A stretch of 27,351 nt of DNA from NCBI GenBank assembly GCA_030849805.1, contig JASANZ010001958.1, positions 1 to 27,351 on the forward strand, given 5' to 3'. The position numbers were made by a program, and so were the translations under genes. Position 1 is the stretch's first letter. Each line of letters starts with the position of its first letter. Positions 18,341-26,594 of this stretch are shown here, one piece after another. The DNA comes from Sergeia podlipaevii (lineage: Eukaryota; Euglenozoa; Kinetoplastea; Trypanosomatida; Trypanosomatidae). A model generated the notes under the pieces. It searched no databases, was not told the origin of the DNA, and saw nothing but the letters and a program-made list of their open reading frames with translations.

Positions 18341-18342
18341 CT
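18341..18342 (-). promoter_or_regulatory. Candidate spliced-leader acceptor AG for the calcyphosin-like gene
   Basis: The sense strand has CTGTTCC, a 10-base U-run, CC and then this AG (complement of plus 18341-18361), a near-ideal pyrimidine tract. The leader is 188 nt and contains no ATG. Confidence 0.6.
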
Positions 18343-19105
18343 GGAAAAAAAAAAGGAACAGAACAAGCAAAAAGTAAATATAAAATAAAAAGAAGAATAG
18401 ATAATGAATGCAGATTTTTATATTAAAAAATCCTTCTTACAGATCAGAAAAGAAGAGAGGGAGAAAAGGATAAAGAACAAAATCAGACTTTAAAAAACAT
18501 GTAACTCTCCACTTCCTCGGGAGTATCGCTTCAATGATTACGCCCCCTGTGTAAAAGAAATCAGTAATTTCTTGAATTGATTGGTCATTGTTTTTTCTAC
18601 ACTGAAAAAATATCCACATAACGACGCACTGACACTACAAAAAAAAAAAAAAACTGAGGCCTGTTTCAAATCGCTATTTTTTTCTTTTGAAAGTAGCGCA
18701 TATACGCCCATGAGGAGGAAGAGCAAGCTTTCACAATTCCTCATATATATTTTTTACAGGTAACATACGTGGCACTTGCAAACAAGCCACAACAAAAAAA
18801 AAATAAAGGAATAGAAAAAAGAGTAAAGAAAAAACAGCGGTATCAAGATGTTCCTTTCTTCTCTAAATCAACGCAGACAATAAAAAATAAATACAACTCA
18901 TATCAACAGCAATAGTGGCAACAGCATCCGCACATACACACGCACACACAAAACAAAAGATACTGGTAATGTACGACAATAAAAAAAAAAAATCCTAACA
19001 ATCATGACTGTGTTGGTGTTGTCTATTCTTCCTATCGGGGAAGAGACAGATAAATAATTTGATACATAACTGTGTGCATATATATATGCGTGTACTGTAG
19101 TGAAG
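18343..19105. other. Intergenic region between IFT80 and the calcyphosin-like gene
   Basis: About 760 bp, AT-rich, no supportable gene. It contains A-runs (18638-18652, 18980-18991) and a short self-complementary GC(AT)nGC at 19076-19089. Unlike the other gaps it has only a weak purine-rich sense segment after the IFT80 stop codon. Confidence 0.5.
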
Positions 19106-21445
19106 TTAGGCTTGATACGGCTTTGCGTTGGGTCTCTCTGCCTCTCTTGCTAACTCCTGCTTGATTTTCTCTATCACCACTGGCCAGTCTACATCCACCG
19201 TCTTGTTGAGCTCCTTGAAGTCCTCAAAAATTTCCTTGCGACCAACCGACTCAAGGTACTTCTGGCGACGCCCAATCACAGTGTCCACATGTGTCTTGCG
19301 CTCCTTCGCAATCTCCAGCGCTCTCTCCCACTTAAAGAGGCGCGTGTACATGTCGATGCAGCGGTAGACAAGTCCAGCCTGCATGAGAATACGCTCCGCC
19401 TCCGCTGGCCTGCGCTGCAGCAGTGCGAGCTCTGCCTGACGCCCTTCAGGCACCGGGAGATCCTTCAGTGCATGAATATAGCGTACCTTGGGAAGATCAC
19501 CAAGAGCGCCGTAGCCAATCTCCGCCACGTTCAGTTCGCCCTTACGCAGTGCAAGAGCGGTGAGGATACCCCACGGGACCTCCTCATCCAAAAAGCGCGC
19601 CAGTCGTGTGGCACCGTCCCAGTCGTTGCTGTCCACAAGCTGAAGAATGGCTAGAGGGAAAGGCGACACGGGGATAGAGAGAAGTGCGCCGTCGGCGCCG
19701 CGGCGGACATGTACGCGGGTCTCGTGGAAGCCAGTGATGCGGTCGTTACGACTGAACTCCTCCCCTTCGCTTAGTGTGCCAGAGGCAAGATAGATGAGAT
19801 CGGGATCAAGAAAAACGGTTGCGGGGTAGTACCAGATGCGCAGGTCACCAGAGGTGATGCAAACAAGAGTTTCATGCGTGTCGTGCCACGCGACGCTAGA
19901 CACCATCATGCCGAACCTCTGCACTCCCATCTTTTGGTGAACAGGGCCAGCGTACATTTGACGATTGCGGTCAACAAACGCAACCTTGCGCTCATTCATA
20001 GACCCAGACTGAGAAAGATGCAGAGAGACCACATCAACGTGATGCAAAATGGTAGCATCCTCAAAGAGCTTTCCGCTGTTGCTATCAAAGAAAAAAATGC
20101 GCCTGTGATCTGCAGGGTTGCGTACGGCTACAGTGTCGGAAGAGAGAGAAAGCAAGTCGGAGGCCATCATCTCTGGCATCAAAGAAGCTTGTAGGCGCAG
20201 GACGCTCACTTGCCGGCCCTCGTAGGAGTATACTTGGATACCCTGGTTGCAGTCTGCAAGCAAGAACTGCTTCGGCCCCAGCTGCAGCGCAATCACAGCG
20301 TCGCGCAGATCAAACTGAACAGGTGCGTTCAGGCGAGTAATGGGGTAGCACACGCAGGTCGTCAGTGTGCACACTACCAGGTAGCCGTAACCAATCGACA
20401 CTTTGATCACTTTATCCTTCTGGGGCAGCTCCTCAATATTGTCCTTGGCCACATCCTGCACCAGAATTTTGCGACTATCGCTCAGTGTTACACTATATTG
20501 ACCCCAGGCGAGCTTACGATCAATGATTTGAGCTGTGCACACAGCACCGGTGCCACAGCCAAGCACAACTTGCGTGCCGTCCGGCATCCACTGCATCGAC
20601 ATCGCGCTACCCTCAGCAATACGCTCGTAGGTATGGCTCCAACCAGTCTTGTCACAGACACGAAGGTTCATGAAGGAACCCACCGCGAAGAGCTCGCCAT
20701 CTGCGGAGAACCGAATAGATGTGACAGGGTGGTCGCCAGTGCACACGTATATCTTGCGACCATAAGAATCCCACACCTTGTAAGCGCCATCCTCACCGCC
20801 GGTGACGATGAGACCCGACATGCGGGACCAGTCCGCGCACAGGACGGCACCGGTGTGCGCCTTCCACTTGATCTGCTTCTTGACAGACGGGTTCATCGGC
20901 TTGAGAATCACATCCGTGCCAGCCGCGTACAGAACGCAGTCACCACCTAGTTCCATGGTTTCCGTGCCGTAGCAGAGGGCATAAATGCACTTGTTTGCGT
21001 TCGCCAACGTCGAGCGCGGAATGCCGGCCTGCGACCACACCTTCACGCACCCATCCTCGCCAGAGGTAATAATCGATGATCCATCGGAGGTGTACACCAG
21101 ACCCGTGATGCTACCAACATGCGCCTCCACCGTGCGCTCTACGCGGCCACTCGCAGCATTCACAAAAGAAAACGTGCCGTCCGCGCACGCAACAAGACAG
21201 TTGTCCTTCCCCTCCATGCCTGCCTGCCCACGCACCTTCTTGGCCCCTCCGGTCACTGGCACCCATGCAATGAATGTGACGCAGCTGTCAAACTGCTTCA
21301 CAATACCCGTGGCTTCACCATTGGCATTCCAGCGTCGAACCACAAAGTCATCGCCGCCACTGATAACATCACCCGAGAGTGAGACAGCAACGGCGGTGCA
21401 GGACTCCTGATGGCGTTCCTTGGCAGTGGTAATTGTGAGACGCAT
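19106..21445 (-). CDS. IFT80: Intraflagellar transport protein IFT80
   Basis: IFT80 is a core subunit of IFT-B, the complex that carries cargo toward the flagellar tip. The 779 residues match the family's usual length. The N-terminus MRLTITTAKERHQE starts like other IFT80 proteins. Two WD40 propellers follow (about 1-290 and 290-560), with visible blades such as SGEDGCVKVWS (~130) and TGGEDGAYKVWD (~215). The family-specific stretches LRVCDKTGWSH, YSYEGRQVSVL and VWYYP-like IWYYPATVFLDPD are present. The C-terminal part is helical and TPR-like (about 590-779), including LFKWERALEIAKERKTHVDT. A ~20-residue Gly/Lys insert in the first propeller (near residue 70) is the only oddity. It is followed downstream by the calcyphosin-like gene and preceded by IFT52, another IFT-B subunit. 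Start is the first ATG after the predicted acceptor; stop TAA. Confidence 0.97.
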   Translation of the reverse strand: MRLTITTAKERHQESCTAVAVSLSGDVISGGDDFVVRRWNANGEATGIVKQFDSCVTFIAWVPVTGGAKKVRGQAGMEGKDNCLVACADGTFSFVNAASGRVERTVEAHVGSITGLVYTSDGSSIITSGEDGCVKVWSQAGIPRSTLANANKCIYALCYGTETMELGGDCVLYAAGTDVILKPMNPSVKKQIKWKAHTGAVLCADWSRMSGLIVTGGEDGAYKVWDSYGRKIYVCTGDHPVTSIRFSADGELFAVGSFMNLRVCDKTGWSHTYERIAEGSAMSMQWMPDGTQVVLGCGTGAVCTAQIIDRKLAWGQYSVTLSDSRKILVQDVAKDNIEELPQKDKVIKVSIGYGYLVVCTLTTCVCYPITRLNAPVQFDLRDAVIALQLGPKQFLLADCNQGIQVYSYEGRQVSVLRLQASLMPEMMASDLLSLSSDTVAVRNPADHRRIFFFDSNSGKLFEDATILHHVDVVSLHLSQSGSMNERKVAFVDRNRQMYAGPVHQKMGVQRFGMMVSSVAWHDTHETLVCITSGDLRIWYYPATVFLDPDLIYLASGTLSEGEEFSRNDRITGFHETRVHVRRGADGALLSIPVSPFPLAILQLVDSNDWDGATRLARFLDEEVPWGILTALALRKGELNVAEIGYGALGDLPKVRYIHALKDLPVPEGRQAELALLQRRPAEAERILMQAGLVYRCIDMYTRLFKWERALEIAKERKTHVDTVIGRRQKYLESVGRKEIFEDFKELNKTVDVDWPVVIEKIKQELAREAERPNAKPYQA

Positions 21446-21583
21446 GATCGCGTTTTGCTTCTTCGGTTTTATATTCCGTCCCTCTCCTTTCCTTGTAGGG
21501 GTATACTACTTGTCAAACGCACGCACAATAATAGTGGCACGCAATATGTACGACTGGATATGTGTTTCTATAGAAATTCTTCG

Positions 21584-21585
21584 CT
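21584..21585 (-). promoter_or_regulatory. Candidate spliced-leader acceptor AG for IFT80
   Basis: The sense pyrimidine-rich tract (complement of plus 21595-21625, U-runs and C5) ends about ten bases before this AG. The 138-nt leader has no ATG before the annotated start. Confidence 0.5.
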
Positions 21586-22744
21586 ATTTGAGAAGCGGGG
21601 GAAAAGAAAAAATAAAGAGAAACCCAAGTTATTGTATCAAGGCAACTACTTGGTCCTTCGCCGCCTTGTTGCTGTTATGTTTTTCTTCTTGTAGTTGTTG
21701 GCGTTGTCTAAAGTGCTTACTTCCTCTCCGATAAGTAGGAGAAAGAAGATCTATCCTTCACTCGCTCTTCTTTTCTAATTATTGAAGCAACTGTGTTGTT
21801 GCTTCGTTTTAAACTAACAAAAAAAAAACACTTCAGTATTCTAGATTGTCGGAAGAAAAAAAATGAGGAATGAGATACAAAAAAAAAAGTGCGCGTTGGC
21901 AAAGAGTCTCCATATAGCCCAACACCAGAAGAAGACCGCGAGTTAACATGAAAGTGGTAACATATTTTAAAAAAAAATAGAAACCCGTCAGACCCGTGCA
22001 AGAAAATATATGTGATAAATGTAAGGTCACTAATCACCTCTGTTTGATACTTTTTTCTTCGAAATAACCTGCGAAAAGATAGAAAAAATAAAAATGCACT
22101 GTAAAGGGACAGAACAACGGTTGATTAACATGACAAGCAAGCATATTTGAACATTCTCCATAAACTCATTAGTGACGTTTATTTTTCCTTCCTTCCTTCG
22201 TTTTGTGTTCCGCTTTGCTTCGCCCCTTCTTTACAAGAAAAAAAAAAGAGAAAATAGAAATCTCGCGCCATCAACAAACGCAGTGGATTTCCTTTCCTCT
22301 TACCTTTTTCTTTACAGCGAATAGCAACCACTAACACTTCAAACAAGAAGAAAAAAAAAAGGTAAAGAAAAAACACGGTGTAACCGCCAAACGACAATGC
22401 CACCTTCGCGCTGACAGCAAAAACGTGCATTGTTGTTAGTACAACCAAATGTTTCTCTCGACTGATTGCTCATCTTTTTATCAATAAATAAAAAAGGAGG
22501 AAAAAAAATACGATATCGGTCACATGGGATGAGCAATCCTTTGCAAAGTTCTAGCTACTTTAGTGCATGTTTGATTTCGGTTGCATTCGCCATTGTTTTT
22601 CCTTAAAATAAATATATCTACATATCCTCTAAACACTGATGGAGAGAGAAAGAAGAACTTCTAAAAGGAGGAAAAAGCACCTGTTAGGGTTTGTGCATGT
22701 GTGTAGGTCATGCAGGTCTTCAAGCCATCAGTTGTGCGCCATGG

Positions 22745-22788
<44 letters not shown>
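22745..22788. repeat. Compound microsatellite (CT)12(AT)10
   Basis: Perfect CT repeat 22745-22768 passing directly into a perfect AT repeat 22769-22788. This is the longest simple repeat of the window and is likely length-variable between alleles or assemblies. Confidence 0.95.
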
Positions 22789-22946
22789 GATTTTCGGTTG
22801 ATTCCTGAGCGGCGCTTTCCTCTCAAAGCTAATGTCGCCATTAAAGAAAAAAAAAACACCTCAAGTACCGAAGAAAGAAAGAGAAGAAGAAAAAGAGATT
22901 ACGATAGCATCCACCTCCTTTTTTCTTCTTCATTCCTTCATATGTT

Positions 22947-22962
22947 TCTCTCTCTCTCTCTC
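22947..22962. repeat. (TC)8 microsatellite in the IFT52 3' flank
   Basis: Perfect TC repeat, followed by ACACAC. It reads as (GA)8 in the IFT52 transcript, 86-101 nt after the stop codon. Confidence 0.9.
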
Positions 22963-23047
22963 ACACACTTCATCCTCTTTTCTCTTTCTCTCTTTCTTTT
23001 CACATCGTTGTATGTTCTTCTCCGCATATATATTTTTTTTCGCTTTT

Positions 23048-25168
23048 CTACAGCTCCTCAATCCTATACAAAAAGTTGCGTGTGTTGGCACCATTGCCGC
23101 TAGCCTGCTCACATACACCACGCAGTTCGTTGCCTTGGAACATGGCGAGGAAGACATAAAACACCTGTTCTCCCGTGGTGCTCTCGAGCACCACACCCCA
23201 CTCCATAGGGTACTCCCGCTCACCGGGAGGCTTGATGTCGCCCTCAATTCGTGACTCCTGCGCCACGAAGCGACCCGAGTCATCATGCAGCTGAATGCTG
23301 CCCTGAATGGTACCAGTGCCATAGTTGGCTTCGAGCTGAAGCAGCCAGCGCGGGTTCTCGTCAAAAGGCGTCACATCTGCGGTGTCGCTAGCGGCGGTGT
23401 CGAGCGTACTCACACGGATAATGCGTGTCATGCCTGCAGCAGCAGCAGCAGCAGCGGAGTTCTCGTCTCCAAAAGCCAAACCTCCGCGCGGGCTGCCAGC
23501 CCCAGAGCTCGCAGCAGCGCCAAGTGACCCAGACGCGGAGCTGCCGTAGCCTCCCATGGCACCTGCTGCGCCGCCCACTCCGGCACCACCTCCAGCAGGG
23601 CCAGAGCTAGCCTTGCGGTACTGCACCACCTGCCGAAAGACATAATCAAGCAGAGCGCGAGGATCGCGGTTGCGGGGGCTGCGCAACTTCTTAGTCACTC
23701 CCATCACCTCCGCCGCTTGAAGAATGTAGAATTCCACGTCCTCTGGCTTGCACTTGTTGGTGAGCTGGCTGAGACGCACCCGCTCCGGCGCGAACTCCTC
23801 GTCAAGGTCGAAGAGATCTAGCGCAGGGGGCATGGGGTCGCGATGAATGGGGTTGAACACAGCAGGCTTCACGGGTGGTAGCGGCGTTTGAAACTCAGGA
23901 GGGATGAGCGTCAGAGGCTCAAGCTTAACATTGAGTTTTTCGTAAGTGTCCGTTACATCAGGGATCTTGTCCGTGTCAAGCTTGAAGGTGTCAAGTTCAA
24001 ACAATTTCGTAAAGTCGCGTGGGAGCTCTTCCTGTTGCTCCACTGCAACGCGAAGGCGCGCTGACAGAGAGGCGGTGTCGGGGAGGTGATGATAATCTGT
24101 GATATCGGGCTCATCGGCATCAATCTGGTTGAGACGAATATTGTGGTTGAGGTAGTCGAAAAGCACCGTGGTCAGTTTCTCATTCTCCTCCTTGCCAAGC
24201 CAGTTGTCTTCAAGCATGTTCGCACTACCAACGAGCAGCAGCTTGCCTTGCTTGCGGCGGCCAAGATGCTCCGCTGCATCAGGGCACTCCCACGCCACCG
24301 CAATCGGACGATTCAGCGGGTACGCCATGAAGCCGCTACTCAGAATAGGGATGCCGGGTCTTTGTACGTTGAAGGTGAGGCCATGAGGATAGACAAAGAC
24401 AAGGCTGCTAGGGGCCTCGGGTTCCTCCTCGTCCTGCTGCTGCATCATCTGCGCCATCAAGTTAGGCGCGACAGTCCCGGCAGCGGTGGTGCGGTTGAGC
24501 GTCGTCATCCCCATACTAGTACGGCCCAATGCACCGCTGCCGCCGAAGCCACCACCGCCAATGCCAAGACCGCTCGGTGAACCGCCCTGGCGGCCATACC
24601 CGCCAGCGACGCCGTATACGTTTTTACCAGCGGCCTTGTTGATGGCACGGTTGGTAACACCGTTGGTAATGCACACCTCCTTGGGGTGCAGGTACCTGTG
24701 CATCACAGTGCGCACCACGCAATCCTCGTTGAGCGTCGCCCCCATCCATTCATCCAAAACTTCGTTGAGGTAGTTGTACTGGCCGCCGTGACCATCGCCG
24801 AAGAGAATCATGGCGGAGCCGCCCTTCTCAACGTATTCGCGGATGGCCGCCAAATCTTCAGAGCTGAAGCGGATCTGTGGTGCGGGGAAGATCACTACGT
24901 CGTGCGCCAGCAGGCGGTCGAGAGTAATGTCCTCCTTGTTCACCTCCACCGTCGCTCCAAGACGCAACTTGCGGGCGAGTTGCTTGTAGCCTTTGTTAGG
25001 ATGAAAAAGCTCCTTGCGACACACGTTGAAGCATATACGAGGCTGCTGCTCCTTGGCAGACCCACTACCAGTGGCACCCTCATCTGCTACAGAAGGTACG
25101 TCTGCCGTAAAACGCACTCGCCCGTTTGATCTAGTACCGTTGCTGCTCTGAGGCATTACGTGCGTCAT
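23048..25168 (-). CDS. IFT52: Intraflagellar transport protein IFT52, with C-terminal extension
   Basis: IFT52 is a scaffold subunit of the IFT-B core. The GIFT-type N-terminal domain runs from RICFNVCRKELF (residue 44) with YVEKGGSAMILFGDGH. After it come GKLLLVGSANMLEDNWLGKEE, LNQIDADEPDI, LPDTASLSARLRV, LNVKLEPLTLIPPEFQTPLP, LDLFDLDEEF, LTNKCKPEDVEFYI and FRQVVQYRK near residue 518, where animal IFT52 (about 440 residues) ends. Two additions make this one 706 residues. One is a Gly-rich insert (about 186-253) inside the GIFT domain. The other is a tail comprising a Gly/Ala/Ser linker with seven consecutive Ala (about 519-579) and a compact, probably beta-rich domain (580-706, with NPRWLLQLEANYG and FYVFLAMFQGNELRG) that I do not recognise. 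Start ATG 25166-25168 is the first after the acceptor; a second ATG lies four codons on. Stop TAG. Confidence 0.97.
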   Translation of the reverse strand: MTHVMPQSSNGTRSNGRVRFTADVPSVADEGATGSGSAKEQQPRICFNVCRKELFHPNKGYKQLARKLRLGATVEVNKEDITLDRLLAHDVVIFPAPQIRFSSEDLAAIREYVEKGGSAMILFGDGHGGQYNYLNEVLDEWMGATLNEDCVVRTVMHRYLHPKEVCITNGVTNRAINKAAGKNVYGVAGGYGRQGGSPSGLGIGGGGFGGSGALGRTSMGMTTLNRTTAAGTVAPNLMAQMMQQQDEEEPEAPSSLVFVYPHGLTFNVQRPGIPILSSGFMAYPLNRPIAVAWECPDAAEHLGRRKQGKLLLVGSANMLEDNWLGKEENEKLTTVLFDYLNHNIRLNQIDADEPDITDYHHLPDTASLSARLRVAVEQQEELPRDFTKLFELDTFKLDTDKIPDVTDTYEKLNVKLEPLTLIPPEFQTPLPPVKPAVFNPIHRDPMPPALDLFDLDEEFAPERVRLSQLTNKCKPEDVEFYILQAAEVMGVTKKLRSPRNRDPRALLDYVFRQVVQYRKASSGPAGGGAGVGGAAGAMGGYGSSASGSLGAAASSGAGSPRGGLAFGDENSAAAAAAAGMTRIIRVSTLDTAASDTADVTPFDENPRWLLQLEANYGTGTIQGSIQLHDDSGRFVAQESRIEGDIKPPGEREYPMEWGVVLESTTGEQVFYVFLAMFQGNELRGVCEQASGNGANTRNFLYRIEEL

Positions 25169-25248
25169 GCAGGCACGTACTTGTTTTTTTATTATTGTTT
25201 TCTTCTCTTCTTTTTCTTTCTTTACTTGTGCTAGGCCAAGCGCAAATG

Positions 25249-25250
25249 CT
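25249..25250 (-). promoter_or_regulatory. Candidate spliced-leader acceptor AG for IFT52
   Basis: The sense strand reads a U/C-rich stretch (complement of plus 25258-25281) and then ATTATT AG. The 80-nt leader is purine-rich and contains no ATG before the annotated start. Confidence 0.5.
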
Positions 25251-25291
25251 AATAATGCGAAGAAAAGAGCAAAACAAAAAGAATATATTTA

Positions 25292-25330
25292 GAATAATAA
25301 CAATAATAACAATAATAACAATAATAATAA
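25292..25330. repeat. Imperfect AAT/AAC trinucleotide repeat
   Basis: Tandem AATAAC-like units, read as GTT/ATT in the sense strand, upstream of the IFT52 acceptor tract. Confidence 0.8.
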
Positions 25331-25476
25331 CTACAACAGAGTAAAATAAAATAATAATAATTAAAAAAAATGGAGAGAAAGTGTCCTGCGAATGTGTAGG
25401 TATATCTGTGTAAGAGATGAGCGCCGCAATCGACTTTCCAGCCTTTCAAAGAAAGAAAAAGCTTCTTTTCTATATC

Positions 25477-25498
25477 TATATATATATATATATATATA
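25477..25498. repeat. (TA)11 microsatellite
   Basis: Uninterrupted TA repeat. Confidence 0.9.
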
Positions 25499-25941
25499 CT
25501 TTATGGTTCGTATTATTTTGCAAAGAAAAAAAAAAGTTTGTTAGTGCATAAAAGGGGAGATAAAGAGGTAAGGAATTTTTTTTAAAAGGTGAAAAGGAAA
25601 AGAGCATGAAACTGATGCACTAACATTGAGACTCTGGTCACAAAGAAATGGGAACACTTGCATTACCTTCTTTCTTTCTCTTCCTCTCTCTTGTAAATAG
25701 GCATGCATGCGCATCCAGAGGCACGGATATTAGCCCCTGTTTCTTTTTGTGGTCGTCCTTTTATTTTTGTCACATATTATTAAGTCATAACAGCGTACAA
25801 GATAGGTCAATGGTGCTATTCAAGTGTGCCCTTTTATCTAAAATAATAAATGCGAAGGTAACTCTTTGTAGCGCGCAGTCTGGCCAGCCCATTGCCCACT
25901 ACCCACCACCAATCTAAGTGATAAGATGCTAGTGCCTTCTT

Positions 25942-25964
25942 CCCCCCCCCCCCACACACACACA
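25942..25964. repeat. C12 run followed by (AC)n
   Basis: Twelve C bases (25942-25953) followed by an AC repeat. Homopolymer length here is error-prone in sequencing. Confidence 0.85.
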
Positions 25965-26594
25965 CTTCCCTTCCTTCTCTCCGTGGAGAAATACCTCAGC
26001 CAAATGTACATACTACAAGAAAGGAAACAATAAACATTCTGTGATACAAGTGTGTATCCAATAATGTTAGCATTCACCACAGTACACACGCACACATGCC
26101 CAAACACACACGCAAAAAAACAGCAACCTCCAAAGAGAAGAAAGGGGAATCTGCCAGGAAAAAAAAGGACTACATAAATCCCCACATACACGCCTTAAAA
26201 AAAAAAAAGGTAAGCACAGAGTTTCCTTTTGTCAGCGACTGCTCTCAGTGCAATAACTATTCCCCTCAATAGGGCGTGGCAATACAAAACAAAAAAACAA
26301 ACATATATAGAGGGAAAAAGTGTGGATTCAAACACAGCTCAGAATATTGCCCTACCTGCCAAAGGTCAGATGAGACAGGATAGCAACAACAAAAAAAAGA
26401 GAAGAAGGTGAGCAGGGAAAAGAGAAAAATGACTACGAGAGCAATAAATGCACAAAAAATGCAAGAACTGTAGAGAACTCTGCTATCTTCAACGCCTACC
26501 ATGTTTTTTTTTTCTTTTCTTCTTTTTAACGTCTAATTTGAGTATAAAGCGCACAAAAAGAGGCATTCTCACGTCTACTTTCCCTCGGCTTCTT

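Larger units (their letters stand above)
21586..23047. other. Intergenic region between IFT52 and IFT80
   Basis: About 1.46 kb with no supportable gene. It has A-runs throughout and a compound (CT)12(AT)10 microsatellite at 22745-22788. A CT-rich zone at about 22916-23045 includes (TC)8 at 22947-22962, which makes the first ~130 nt of the IFT52 3' flank GA-rich in sense. The stretch 22520-22620 is less repetitive but matches nothing I know. Confidence 0.55.
25251..26594. other. Intergenic region between the TMEM165-like gene and IFT52
   Basis: About 1.3 kb with no supportable gene. It contains an AAT/AAC-type repeat (25292-25330), (TA)11 at 25477-25498, and a C12 run passing into an AC repeat (25942-25964). 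A T/C-rich stretch at 26503-26527 gives a purine-rich sense 3' flank 68-92 nt after the transporter stop. Confidence 0.55.

Noticed and set aside
20210..20950. 246-codon plus-strand frame inside IFT80
   Set aside because: It is antisense to a clearly conserved IFT80 coding sequence.
22639..23103. Plus-strand frame across the CT/AT microsatellite
   Set aside because: Its product is Ser-Leu and Tyr-Ile repeats from the microsatellites, on the untranscribed strand.
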